DNA from: Hellea sp.
Lineage (GTDB): Bacteria; Pseudomonadota; Alphaproteobacteria; Caulobacterales; Maricaulaceae
Length of the DNA: 58,182 nucleotides
Reading direction: 5' to 3'
Assembly (NCBI GenBank): GCA_020630275.1
Contig: JAHDBU010000001.1
Coordinates: 1-58,182, forward strand
In this document: piece by piece, positions 46,365 through 54,886 of the stretch
Layout of the letters: every line of letters begins with the position of its first letter
Numbering within the stretch: the stretch's first letter is position 1
Position numbers and translations under genes: made by a program
Notes under the pieces: generated by a model
Seen by the model: the letters and a program-made list of their open reading frames with translations, nothing else
What the model was told of the DNA's origin: nothing
The model's database searches: none

Positions 46365-47413
46365 GCCACAAATCCCATATTGTCGTCTTCATCGTGGAGG
46401 GCGTTTAATGTGCGCTCAACTTCGGCGAGGAAATCACTTTCAGCCAGTTCAACACCAATCGCTACAGCATTTGCAAAACCGACGGCATCAGTGCCACCAT
46501 GACTCTTAATAATGATGCCATTGAGGCCAAGAAACACGCCGCCATTGGCGCGTCTGGGATCAAGACGTTTTTGCAGACGTTTAAAGCCCGCATAGTTAAG
46601 CATGGCCGTAAATTTCGACCATATTGAGGCCTGTAGTGACTCCTTAAAAAACTTTGATATCAGCTTGGCTGTCCCCTCGGCGGTTTTCAAAGCGATATTA
46701 CCCGTGAAACCGTCCGTCACAACCACATCTACTTCGCCAAAGGAAATATCATTACCCTCAACAAAGCCGACATAGTTCAGGCCTAACTCACTATTATTTA
46801 ACCGCTCATGGGCTGCTTTGATGGTCGCATTACCTTTGAGCTCTTCTGTTCCAACATTCAGAAGGCCGATGCTAGGTTTGTCTTTATGGAATAAAGCCCG
46901 ATAATAAGCTTCGCCCATAACCGCAAATTCGGTCAGGTGCGACGCATCACAATCTACATTGGCACCAATGTCCAGCACAACACACATGCCGTCGGGTTGA
47001 GGCCAAAGACCTGCAATCGCCGGACGTTGAACACCAATCATAGTACGTAGTAAGCGATAGGAAATCGCCATGAGTGCGCCCGTATTGCCTGCGGACACGC
47101 CCACTCGAGCGCTGCCCTCTTTGACGGAGTCGATTGTATTCCACATGCTCGACCCCTCACCTCGGCGTAAGGCATGCCTGGGCTTGGTATCCATATCAAT
47201 GGCCAATTCTGTGTGGACGATTTCAGACCGGGCTGTTGTGAGCGGCGCCTTGGCCATTAGCGGCGCAAGCTGCGTCTCATCGCCGTGAATTATGAAATGT
47301 ACGTCATGATCACTTCCCTGGGTCTTGAGGTAATGCTCAAGTCCCTGAATGACGATGTCCGGGGCGTTATCTCCGCCCATGGCATCAATCGACATGACAA
47401 ATGCTTCGCTCAT
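46361..47413 (-). CDS. plsX: Phosphate acyltransferase PlsX
   Basis: PlsX converts acyl-ACP to acyl-phosphate for phospholipid synthesis. The 350 residues start with SIDAMGGDNAPDIVIQG and include SAGNTGALMA, DIGANVDC, GLLNVGTEELKG and VVTDGFTGNIALK. It is coupled to fabH by a four-base overlap. In many alphaproteobacteria a DUF177 gene sits directly upstream; the 79-base gap here is too small for one. Confidence 0.96.
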   Translation of the reverse strand: MSEAFVMSIDAMGGDNAPDIVIQGLEHYLKTQGSDHDVHFIIHGDETQLAPLMAKAPLTTARSEIVHTELAIDMDTKPRHALRRGEGSSMWNTIDSVKEGSARVGVSAGNTGALMAISYRLLRTMIGVQRPAIAGLWPQPDGMCVVLDIGANVDCDASHLTEFAVMGEAYYRALFHKDKPSIGLLNVGTEELKGNATIKAAHERLNNSELGLNYVGFVEGNDISFGEVDVVVTDGFTGNIALKTAEGTAKLISKFFKESLQASIWSKFTAMLNYAGFKRLQKRLDPRRANGGVFLGLNGIIIKSHGGTDAVGFANAVAIGVELAESDFLAEVERTLNALHDEDDNMGFVA

Positions 47414-47492
47414 ATTCTTGTCTGCTATCCTCCAAAGGAGGCCTATAGAGGAATTATGGGGGCATGCCTACAATTGATTGAGAGAAATCAAG

Positions 47493-48047
47493 CTAAAAAT
47501 TTGGAAATATATACTTCTGTTCAGCGAGTTCATCAAAAGTCTTTCCAGACAATTCCTCCCTCATCGACTGCAAATATTCTGTGACGTGATTTGCAAATAA
47601 CGATGATTCTTCCTTTAAAGCACCTTGCTGAACCGCTTCCAGAAGTTTTGTTGGCTCACTCAAAGATTCTGTCAATGTTTTCAGGCGTTTATAAAAAAAT
47701 CCAACAATAGGCTTTATGCGTTTCTTGACACCTGTATCCGTATACCCCTCTTCTCGCAGTGCCGTATCAAAATCTTTAACCATGACATCGAAAACAGCTT
47801 GAGATAGACTTCCCTCATTATTTCGACCTGTATTTATGCCTTCGCGCATCTCCGCGGAACGCACTGCATCCATAAACACTGCCAGATGCATCGTAAGAAT
47901 ATCGACCCGGCCATCATAAGTATCTGGGAACCGTTCTGGCCCAAAAAACTCTGGCTGCCGCGATTGGCGCATCAGGGACGCATAAATGTCCCCAGCTTGG
48001 GATTTCTTATTGGATTTGGCTTTAAAAAAGCGCTGCAAAAATCCCAT
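47493..48047 (-). CDS. Ubiquinol-cytochrome c chaperone (CBP3-type)
   Basis: The 184-residue protein belongs to the CBP3/UQCC1 chaperone family, needed for biogenesis of cytochrome b of complex III in mitochondria and bacteria. Landmarks are FPDTYDGRVDILTMHLAVFM, the NEGSLSQAVFDVMVKDFD stretch, and a VKKRIKPIVGFFYKRL helix. The ATG at 48047 has GGAG upstream; the frame extends 12 codons further without conservation. It is divergent from bamE, an arrangement conserved in alphaproteobacteria. Confidence 0.87.
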   Translation of the reverse strand: MGFLQRFFKAKSNKKSQAGDIYASLMRQSRQPEFFGPERFPDTYDGRVDILTMHLAVFMDAVRSAEMREGINTGRNNEGSLSQAVFDVMVKDFDTALREEGYTDTGVKKRIKPIVGFFYKRLKTLTESLSEPTKLLEAVQQGALKEESSLFANHVTEYLQSMREELSGKTFDELAEQKYIFPNF

Positions 48048-48150
48048 TTCAGGCTCCGATTTTATACAGAAGATGTCTTGCATGTTTGCATGGCTTTAGC
48101 TACTGCAATCGCACGCGAATCCAAAGACGACAAAGAGTCACTAGAATAAT

Positions 48151-48657
48151 ATGAAACGCTCAATCATCAGACCCGTATCCGTTATCGCTATTGTTGCTCT
48201 TCTTTCCGCTTGTAATCCAACTCTGCGAAATCACGGTTATATTGCAACCGCCGAGAAGCCTCAGGCCGTCGAAGTCGGCTCTGACACCAAAGCCAGCGTC
48301 CTTTCTCGGCTCGGTAACCCATCCGTTCAAGGCACATTCGACGAGAGCCTGGAAACGGACACTTGGTATTACATGGCCGCAACCCGGCAGCGTTTTGCTT
48401 ACTTACGCCCCGTTATCGAAGAGCGCTCCATCACAGCGATCTCGTTTAATGAAGACGGTCAAGTCGTGAAAGTAGCCGAATACGGCATCGAAGACGGCCA
48501 ATACGTGAATTTTGTCGACCGTAAAACACCGACTCGCGGTCGTGAAGTTTCGATTCTTGAACAAATCTTCGGTACACTTGGCCGACTACCGACCGACCGA
48601 ATCGGCGGTGGCAATCAGAATACCCCAGGGGGGGCAGGAGGTCCCGGCGGCCGCTAG
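48151..48657 (+). CDS. bamE: Outer membrane assembly lipoprotein BamE (SmpA/OmlA)
   Basis: BamE is a small lipoprotein of the BAM complex that inserts outer-membrane proteins. The signal ends in LLSAC, and the domain follows with GSDTKASVLSRLGNPSVQG and TDTWYYMAATRQRFAYL. The typical fold covers residues about 25-125. A C-terminal extension ends in a Gly- and Pro-rich run. It is divergent from the bc1 chaperone gene and closes with a terminator. Confidence 0.92.
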   Translation: MKRSIIRPVSVIAIVALLSACNPTLRNHGYIATAEKPQAVEVGSDTKASVLSRLGNPSVQGTFDESLETDTWYYMAATRQRFAYLRPVIEERSITAISFNEDGQVVKVAEYGIEDGQYVNFVDRKTPTRGREVSILEQIFGTLGRLPTDRIGGGNQNTPGGAGGPGGR

Positions 48658-48679
48658 CTACGGCGCTGACCTCAGCAAT

Positions 48680-48722
48680 AAAACCCGGCCTTTATATTGT
48701 GGAATATAGGCCGGGTTTTTTA
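48680..48722. terminator. Terminator between bamE and thiL
   Basis: The arms AAAACCCGGCC and GGCCGGGTTTT (48680-48690 and 48709-48719) pair perfectly and are extended by a second AT-rich stem around a GTGG loop. T-runs exist on the plus strand (six T residues) and, more weakly, on the minus strand. It probably ends bamE and also the long thiL operon arriving from the right. Confidence 0.88.
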
Positions 48723-48750
48723 TTGGCTAAATCATAGAATTATTTCGTTC

Positions 48751-49686
48751 CTAAAAATGCGAATATCCCGACCTAACGAACGTAACCTCTTTTCCGTCTT
48801 GCACCAACTTCAATCCCTCGCCCAATCCGCATTGCCCGACCCAGGTCAGGTTAAATGGCAAATCGGCAGCCGCTTTTTCAATAGCCAGACGGTGATCTTC
48901 GTGGGCAGTGAAGATGATTTCGTAGTCATCGCCATGGGTCAACAGGCGTTCGAGATCACCCTTGTCTGAGGCCAGCCAGTTTTTGATCTCCAGCGGGAAT
49001 TGCAAGCGGTCCAGATCGACAATCCCGCTAACATGGCTAACCTCCAGGATATGAGAAAGATCGGCAATAAAACCGTCAGAGATATCCACCGACGCCGTCC
49101 CAAAGGTACGAAGCAGGTTCGTAAGCTGGTTGCGTGGCGGAAGACGATAGAACATATCCCGATCACCGCGCAGTTCGCTTATAGCCCGCAACCCGAAATA
49201 ACCTTTGCCCAGATAACCGGTGAGCCAGATATCATCACCGGGCTTGGCCCCTCGCCTTTTGACTGCCATGCCCTTCGGACATTCCCCAATCAGCGTGGCC
49301 GAAAAAACCGCCGGACCATCTATGGACACAGTATCCCCACCCCAAAGATGAATTTTAAATTCCTCTTGAACCGCGCGCAGCCCTTCGGCGAAACTCTCGA
49401 TCAGGCTTAATTCCACAGACTTCGGCCAAGCCAAAGATATCAGATAACCTCTTGGTGAAGCGGCTTTGGCGGCGATATCCGAAAGATTGACCCGCAACAA
49501 CCGCTGCGCCACATCAGCACCATATTCACCTTTGGGAAAATGAACGCCTTCGACCATGGCATCTTTGGTAAGAACCAGATCAAACCCAGGTGTCGGAGAG
49601 AAATGCGCCGCGTCGTCCAGAAGGCCCAATCCTTCGGGCCCCGCCAAAGGCGCAAAATATTTCGAGATCAGGTCAAACTCGTTCAA
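48751..49686 (-). CDS. thiL: Thiamine-monophosphate kinase
   Basis: ThiL phosphorylates thiamine monophosphate to the active diphosphate. The 311 residues carry the PurM/ThiL pattern: GLLDDAAHF near 20, TKDAMVEGVHFP, NLSDIAAKAASPRGYLISLAWP, WGGDTVS and SVDISDGFIADLSH. THGDDYEIIFTA marks the second nucleotide region. It overlaps nusB by four bases and is the last gene of the riboflavin operon. Confidence 0.94.
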   Translation of the reverse strand: MNEFDLISKYFAPLAGPEGLGLLDDAAHFSPTPGFDLVLTKDAMVEGVHFPKGEYGADVAQRLLRVNLSDIAAKAASPRGYLISLAWPKSVELSLIESFAEGLRAVQEEFKIHLWGGDTVSIDGPAVFSATLIGECPKGMAVKRRGAKPGDDIWLTGYLGKGYFGLRAISELRGDRDMFYRLPPRNQLTNLLRTFGTASVDISDGFIADLSHILEVSHVSGIVDLDRLQFPLEIKNWLASDKGDLERLLTHGDDYEIIFTAHEDHRLAIEKAAADLPFNLTWVGQCGLGEGLKLVQDGKEVTFVRSGYSHF

Positions 49687-50141
49687 ACTGGCTTTCCAAC
49701 CAAACCAAATTCAGCGGCGCGGACTCTCTTGGCGTATTTGTCTAGAGCTCCATTCACAAAGGCCGGTTCGCTTTGTTCGAAAAACTGCGACGCAACCGAT
49801 ACATATTCGTCAATAATGACAAGGGCCGGAATATCCGGACGACGGGAAATCTCGTAGCTCCCAGCCCGCATAATAGCTCGCAAGGTCATGTCCAGCCGTT
49901 TCATAGACCACTTCTCCGACAGATGGTCGGCGATATCTTGATCAATGGTTTCTTGAAATTGCACGACACCGCGCAAAACGTCTTCGAAAAACTCTAGGTC
50001 GGTTTTCTCGATATCGATACGGTGATGGGAGAACTCTTCGATAACAGAATCCAGCTGAATGCCAGAAATGTCCATCTGATAAAGTGCCTGCACAGCGGCC
50101 AGACGCGCGAGGCTCCGGCGCTTATGATAATTGTCGTCCAC
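49683..50141 (-). CDS. nusB: Transcription antitermination factor NusB
   Basis: NusB, with S10, supports antitermination in rRNA operons. The 152 residues include SLARLAAVQALYQMDISG near the start and the terminal ALDKYAKRVR, with the all-helical family pattern between. It overlaps ribH by one base and thiL by four. The order ribH-nusB-thiL is widespread in proteobacteria. Confidence 0.93.
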   Translation of the reverse strand: MDDNYHKRRSLARLAAVQALYQMDISGIQLDSVIEEFSHHRIDIEKTDLEFFEDVLRGVVQFQETIDQDIADHLSEKWSMKRLDMTLRAIMRAGSYEISRRPDIPALVIIDEYVSVASQFFEQSEPAFVNGALDKYAKRVRAAEFGLVGKPV

Positions 50142-50566
50142 TAGCCTTTCAGCTCTTCACGGATTTTAATCATCTTAAGGACAGCATTAGCGGCAAATCC
50201 GCCTTTGTCTTTCTTGTCCTTTTTGGCGCGGGCCCAGGCCTGTTTTTCGTTTTCGACTGTGATGATACCGTTACCTATGGCCAGGTTTTGATCGACCGCT
50301 AAATCCATAATGGCACGCGCAGACTCCTGACAAACATAGTCATAATGTGTGGTCTCGCCACGGATGACGCAGCCTAGAGCAACATAGCCATCAAACTTGG
50401 TTTGACCCGCCTCGGCATAGGAAATGACATGGGGAATTTCGAGGGCACCCGGGACAGTGACTTTGGTGATTTCAACGCCGGGCTGTTGCAGAACGGCCAG
50501 AGCACCTTCGAGTAGTGCGTCAGAGATCTCTTCGTAGAAACGCGCTTCAATAACAAGAATTTTCAT
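50141..50566 (-). CDS. ribH: 6,7-dimethyl-8-ribityllumazine synthase
   Basis: RibH joins the ribityl pyrimidine with dihydroxybutanone phosphate. The 141 residues hold VTVPGALEIPHVISYA, ALGCVIRGETTHYDYVC and the NGIITVENEKQAWARA stretch. The active-site histidine is in ETTHYDYV, near residue 75. The ribH start is eight bases from the ribBX stop. Confidence 0.95.
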   Translation of the reverse strand: MKILVIEARFYEEISDALLEGALAVLQQPGVEITKVTVPGALEIPHVISYAEAGQTKFDGYVALGCVIRGETTHYDYVCQESARAIMDLAVDQNLAIGNGIITVENEKQAWARAKKDKKDKGGFAANAVLKMIKIREELKG

Positions 50567-50574
50567 GGGCTGAC

Positions 50575-51723
50575 TTATGATTTATATTGTTTTGGCGGCG
50601 TGATGCCGGTGAGTTCCAGATTATAGGCTTCCAGACCGATAAGCTTGGGCAAGGTATGGGTGATCAGGCGCATTTTACGAACTTTTTGATCGGCCAAAAT
50701 TTGCGCGCCGACACCATATTCACGAATGTTTTGCTCTTTGCGGTCACCGGGAATACTGTGCGCTCCGAGACGTTCCAGCAAAGTATCAATACTTCCCTCC
50801 CGGATCAGTACCATAACCGCGTGGCCTTCATATTCAGCCAGTTGGTGCATTGCATGCCAGATCATTCCAGAGCGCGGGCTATTTTCGTGCAATATGTCCC
50901 CTGCAAAATCGATCTTGTGAACCCGAACTAATGTCTCTTTTCCTGGAATTGGCTCTCCCTTGGTCAAGGCGACGTGTTCAAGACCATCTAGATAGTTACG
51001 GTAGACATGAATTTTGAAATCATGCCCCGCCTGATCCGTGAAATTGCTGGATGCCACATGTTTGACGAAGTGATCTTTCTGCATGCGATAGGCGACCAAG
51101 TCTTCGATCGTACCGATTTTCATACCATGGAACTGAGCGAACTTTACGAGGTCCGGCAGGCGCGCCATGGTTCCGTCATCATTCATGATCTCGCAGATCA
51201 CCGCCGAAGGGTTCAATCCGGCCATGCGGGAAATATCAACAGAGGCCTCGGTATGGCCCGTCCGAACGAGGACACCGCCATCTCGAGCGATGATCGGGAA
51301 CATATGACCTGGTGATACGATATCGCGTTCAGTCGACTCTGGATCAATCGCAACCTGAATTGTCCGAGAACGGTCACCGGCACTGATGCCGGTTGTGACG
51401 CCGTCGCGAGCTTCGATAGATTGAGTGAAGGCCGTCTCAAACCGAGATTTGTTCTCCGCCGACATATTACGAAGGCCCAGAGCGTCGGCGCGCGATTCTT
51501 CGATGGCCAGACAAATCAGGCCGCGACCAAATTTGGCCATAAAATTGACAGCGTCCGGGGTCGCAAACTGGGCTGGTATAATTAAATCGCCCTCATTCTC
51601 GCGGTTTTCAGCGTCGACCAAAATATACATACGGCCATTACGGGCATCTTCGATAATCTCTTCGGGCGTGGCCAAATTAAAGACATCCTGTTTCGAGGCT
51701 TTATTGAGCTTTTCAGTCATCAC
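50575..51723 (-). CDS. ribB: 3,4-dihydroxy-2-butanone-4-phosphate synthase, RibBX-type hybrid
   Basis: The N-terminal RibB domain (about 15-215) is intact, with DAENRENEGDLIIPA, GHTEASVDISRMAGL and CEIMNDDGTMAR, and makes dihydroxybutanone phosphate from ribulose-5-phosphate. The C-terminal part (about 220-380) resembles GTP cyclohydrolase II but lacks its zinc-binding cysteine triad: where active enzymes read C-x10-C-x-C, this protein has HENSPRSGMIWHAMHQLA. It therefore matches the RibBX hybrid type and should not open GTP. A separate GTP cyclohydrolase II must be elsewhere in the genome. The start overlaps ribE by 11 bases. Confidence 0.92.
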   Translation of the reverse strand: MMTEKLNKASKQDVFNLATPEEIIEDARNGRMYILVDAENRENEGDLIIPAQFATPDAVNFMAKFGRGLICLAIEESRADALGLRNMSAENKSRFETAFTQSIEARDGVTTGISAGDRSRTIQVAIDPESTERDIVSPGHMFPIIARDGGVLVRTGHTEASVDISRMAGLNPSAVICEIMNDDGTMARLPDLVKFAQFHGMKIGTIEDLVAYRMQKDHFVKHVASSNFTDQAGHDFKIHVYRNYLDGLEHVALTKGEPIPGKETLVRVHKIDFAGDILHENSPRSGMIWHAMHQLAEYEGHAVMVLIREGSIDTLLERLGAHSIPGDRKEQNIREYGVGAQILADQKVRKMRLITHTLPKLIGLEAYNLELTGITPPKQYKS

Positions 51724-52351
51724 GGGCTTTCATATGCGACAAGTATCGGGCCACATAGCGCGCTATGAGGTCGATTTCCAGATTTACTTTGTCACCAATG
51801 CCAAGTTTTCCCAGTGTCGTGACTTCAGCTGTATGGGGTATGATATTCACCTCGAACCAATCTTTACCAACCTCATTCACCGTCAATGACACACCATCCA
51901 CACAGGCAGAGCCTTTCGGCGCGATGGCGAACATGATCTCGTTCGGTGTTTGAAAGCGGATACGTTTTGACCCCGCAATCTCTTCGATGTCCAGAACCTG
52001 TCCCCGTCCATCTACATGGCCAGTGACCAAATGCCCGCCCAGCTCGTCCTTGGCAGTCATGGCGCGTTCCAGATTGATCAAACGTCCCTCGTCCCAGCTA
52101 CCCATAGTGGTTTTGTCGAGGCTTTCATCCGAAACGTCAAAGCTGTACCAGCCGGCGTATGCAGAGCTTTCCAGCAAGCCCTTCTCAACCACGGTCATGC
52201 ACGCCCCGGAATGAGAAATAGATGCGCCGATATCAATGCTCTCAACGTCGTAATTTGTATGGACAACCATACGCGTATCGCCCCATTCCCCGCCCGTCTC
52301 GCGAGCGACTTTAGCAATGCGCCCGACATCTGTGATGATCCCCGTAAACAT
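51713..52351 (-). CDS. ribE: Riboflavin synthase alpha chain
   Basis: The enzyme dismutates two lumazine molecules to riboflavin. The two lumazine-binding repeats are visible: MFTGIITDVGRI with SISHSGACMTVVEK in the first, and GGHLVTGHVDGRG with KGSACVDGVSLTVNEV in the second. The 212 residues fit the family. It overlaps the neighbouring ribB-type gene by 11 bases and the reductase gene by one. Confidence 0.95.
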   Translation of the reverse strand: MFTGIITDVGRIAKVARETGGEWGDTRMVVHTNYDVESIDIGASISHSGACMTVVEKGLLESSAYAGWYSFDVSDESLDKTTMGSWDEGRLINLERAMTAKDELGGHLVTGHVDGRGQVLDIEEIAGSKRIRFQTPNEIMFAIAPKGSACVDGVSLTVNEVGKDWFEVNIIPHTAEVTTLGKLGIGDKVNLEIDLIARYVARYLSHMKARDD

Positions 52352-52998
52352 CAGGTCACGCGCTCCAGCACTTCATATGTATCAGGTCCAATCATCTCAT
52401 AGGATTGTCGTTGAAAACGGACCGCTTTGTCCAGTGACGAAAACGCCATATCACCTATGCAGTTTCGCCCGTCACCGCCGAGAACTATGGGTGCCCGAAA
52501 CCAGTGAATGCGATCAATCAAACCACGTCGCAAAAAGCTCGCCGCCAAAGTTCCGCCACCTTCAATCAAGAGAGAATTCACGCCCAACGTCCCAAGTACG
52601 ATTAAACTTTCACAAATATCTAATCCATCGTCGACAGAAGCAATACTAAAAACCTGAACGCCCATTTGTTTCAACCCTTTAGGAGCTTTTTCTCGACTAA
52701 AAACCACAACCGGTATGTCTCCTGCAGATCTGGCTAGCTGGGAGTCCGGGGATAAACGCAGGCGGCTATCATACACAATACGTACGGGATCCGGTTGCCC
52801 CGAAATTCTGGTCGTGAGAAGGGGGTCGTCCTTCATGACGGTGTTAGATCCGACACAAATCCCATCATGTTTGGCCCGAAGTTCGCGCCCTTTAGCGCGC
52901 GATTCTTGCGAGGTAATCCATTTGGACTGCCCATTGGAGAGCGCAATTTTCCCGTCCAATGACGTCGCCATTTTTAGAGAGATAAATGGTCGATCCAC
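52351..52998 (-). CDS. ribD: Riboflavin reductase domain (RibD C-terminal half only)
   Basis: This 215-residue protein matches only the reductase half of bifunctional RibD, which reduces the ribosylaminopyrimidine. It begins RPFISLKMATSLDGKIALS and continues GQSKWITSQESR, KHDGICVGSNTVMKDDPLLT and the terminal LLIEGGGTLAASF, all reductase landmarks. The N-terminal deaminase domain, with its H-A-E and PCxxxG-type zinc motifs, is missing. The adjacent nrdR gene is complete, and only five bases separate the two, so the domain is not hidden by a frameshift here. Deaminase activity must come from another locus. Confidence 0.88.
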   Translation of the reverse strand: MDRPFISLKMATSLDGKIALSNGQSKWITSQESRAKGRELRAKHDGICVGSNTVMKDDPLLTTRISGQPDPVRIVYDSRLRLSPDSQLARSAGDIPVVVFSREKAPKGLKQMGVQVFSIASVDDGLDICESLIVLGTLGVNSLLIEGGGTLAASFLRRGLIDRIHWFRAPIVLGGDGRNCIGDMAFSSLDKAVRFQRQSYEMIGPDTYEVLERVT

Positions 52999-53003
52999 GC
53001 CGA

Positions 53004-53474
53004 CTACTCTTCTTCCTCAATCTGAGAGAGTTTTTCTGCCTCGATAAATGTTTCGAAATCATCAGCGGCCCGAAAATCCCGGTACACGCTAGCATAGCGC
53101 ACATAAGCGACCTTATCGAGTCCTGCCAGACCCTCCATGACTAGTTCTCCGATTTGATCCGATGTGATGTCAGAATTACCGCCACTCTCAAGCTGTCTGA
53201 CGATACCACTGATCATTTGCTCTACCCGATCAGGGTCCACGGGTCGTTTCTGCATGGCGATCATAACCGAGCGAGCGAGCTTGTTGCGGTCAAACGGGAC
53301 GCGTTGCCCAGTCTTCTTGACCACATAAAGCTCACGGAGTTGTATGCGTTCGAAGGTCGTAAATCGTCCTGCGCAGGCATTACACAGTCGACGACGACGC
53401 ACAGCCGTCCCGTCTTCCGCCTGACGGCTGTCTTTGACCTGGGTGTCTTCGCTATTGCAGAACGGGCATCGCAT
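53004..53474 (-). CDS. nrdR: Transcriptional repressor NrdR
   Basis: NrdR represses ribonucleotide reductase genes in response to ATP/dATP. The 156 residues begin with the zinc ribbon [17 protein letters not shown] and [13 protein letters not shown], followed by the ATP-cone domain (about 50-135). [13 protein letters not shown] and [11 protein letters not shown] are conserved. It lies 23 bases after glyA and directly before the truncated ribD, an order conserved in alphaproteobacteria. Confidence 0.96.
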   Translation of the reverse strand: MRCPFCNSEDTQVKDSRQAEDGTAVRRRRLCNACAGRFTTFERIQLRELYVVKKTGQRVPFDRNKLARSVMIAMQKRPVDPDRVEQMISGIVRQLESGGNSDITSDQIGELVMEGLAGLDKVAYVRYASVYRDFRAADDFETFIEAEKLSQIEEEE

Positions 53475-53497
53475 AGGATGCTTATATAGGGGTGCAA

Positions 53498-54805
53498 TTA
53501 CCCTCGGTAAATAGGAAAGCGGGCTGTTAAGGCCTTCACCTCCTCCTTTACTTTGGCTTCGATCTCCGGGTTACCATCCGGATTTTCAGCTAAAGCGTCG
53601 AGAATTTTCGCAATCATTTGACCAATCTGACGGAATTCAGCGGGGCCGAATCCTCTGGTTGTCCCGGCTGGCGAACCGATTCGAATACCCGATGTGACGG
53701 TGAACTTTTCTTTGTCAAACGGGATACCGTTTTTGTTACATGTAATATAGGCCCGTCCCAATGCTTTTTCCGCCGCGTTGCCTTTCACGCCTTTTGGTGA
53801 CAAATCTATGAGCGCCAAATGTGTGTCCGTACCGCCGGAAACTACGGCATAACCGGCCTCGACCAGGGCTTCGGACATGGCTTTGCAATTATCAATAACC
53901 AACTGACTATAGGCCTTGAACTCAGGCTTGAGTGCATCGCCAAAGGCTACGGCCTTGGCCGCAATGACGTGCATAAGTGGCCCGCCTTGAAGGCCCGGGA
54001 AAACGGCCGAGTTGATTTTCTTGGCGATCTTCTCATCATTGGTCAAGATCATGCCGCCGCGCGGGCCGCGCAAAGTCTTATGCGTTGTGGTTGTTGCTAC
54101 ATGGGCATGCGGGAACGGGCTTGGGTGCGTGCCACCGGCCACCAGACCTGCGAAGTGCGCCATATCAACATGGAGATAAGCCCCAACTTTGTCGGCGATT
54201 TCTCGAAAACGGGCAAAATCAATGACGCGGGCATAGGCTGAGCCACCGCAAATGATCAGCTTGGGTTTATGCTCCAGCGCCAAAGCTTCGACCTGATCAT
54301 AATCAATCAAATGGGTGTCGCGGGTGACGCCATAGGTTATGGCGTTAAACCATTTGCCAGACATGTTTGGCGGCGCGCCATGGGTCAAATGCCCGCCGGA
54401 CGCCAAATCCATACCCAGAATAGTATCGCCAGGTTTTAACAAAGCTAGAAACACGCCCTGATTGGCCTGGGAGCCTGAATTGGGCTGCACATTAGCAAAG
54501 CCACAATCAAATAGTTTGCAAGCCCGCTCTATGGCCAGGTTTTCGGCCACATCTACGTGCTGACACCCGCCATAATAGCGTTTACCCGGATAGCCCTCGG
54601 CATATTTATTAGTCAGAACAGAGCCCTGTGCTTCGAGAACCGCATTGGACACAATGTTTTCAGACGCGATCAGCTCAATTTCGTGCTGCTGCCGATCGAG
54701 CTCATCCTGCATACTCGCGTAAAGCTCGGGGTCCCGTTCCTTCAGCCCCTGCGAAAAATAATCTTTAAGATGTGCGAAAGCTTGCTTGTTTTCAGCGACA
54801 GACAT
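53498..54805 (-). CDS. glyA: Serine hydroxymethyltransferase
   Basis: GlyA interconverts serine and glycine with tetrahydrofolate. The PLP lysine is Lys243 in [14 protein letters not shown]. Landmarks are [28 protein letters not shown] and [12 protein letters not shown]. The 435 residues are typical. GGAG lies seven bases before the ATG. It is the first gene of an eight-gene minus-strand operon reaching thiL, and its 81-base leader contains an inverted repeat. Confidence 0.97.
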   Translation of the reverse strand: MSVAENKQAFAHLKDYFSQGLKERDPELYASMQDELDRQQHEIELIASENIVSNAVLEAQGSVLTNKYAEGYPGKRYYGGCQHVDVAENLAIERACKLFDCGFANVQPNSGSQANQGVFLALLKPGDTILGMDLASGGHLTHGAPPNMSGKWFNAITYGVTRDTHLIDYDQVEALALEHKPKLIICGGSAYARVIDFARFREIADKVGAYLHVDMAHFAGLVAGGTHPSPFPHAHVATTTTHKTLRGPRGGMILTNDEKIAKKINSAVFPGLQGGPLMHVIAAKAVAFGDALKPEFKAYSQLVIDNCKAMSEALVEAGYAVVSGGTDTHLALIDLSPKGVKGNAAEKALGRAYITCNKNGIPFDKEKFTVTSGIRIGSPAGTTRGFGPAEFRQIGQMIAKILDALAENPDGNPEIEAKVKEEVKALTARFPIYRG

Positions 54806-54854
54806 CTGAGCTCTCCGTAAAATTGAGGGTGTCGGTTATTGAATTTGGAACTGA

Positions 54855-54874
54855 GTCGCAACGAAATTTGCGAC
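54855..54874. promoter_or_regulatory. Inverted repeat in the glyA leader
   Basis: GTCGCAA (54855-54861) and TTGCGAC (54868-54874) form a perfect seven-base inverted repeat around six bases, 50 bases upstream of the glyA start. No T-run follows on either strand, so it does not look like a terminator. It could be an operator for a dimeric repressor or a short RNA hairpin. The leader is too short for most known glycine or folate riboswitches. Confidence 0.4.
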
Positions 54875-54886
54875 ATAAAATAGAGC

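Noticed and set aside
54806-54886. Riboswitch upstream of glyA
   Set aside because: Only 81 bases with one short hairpin are available, and none of the glycine or folate riboswitch cores could be recognised by eye.
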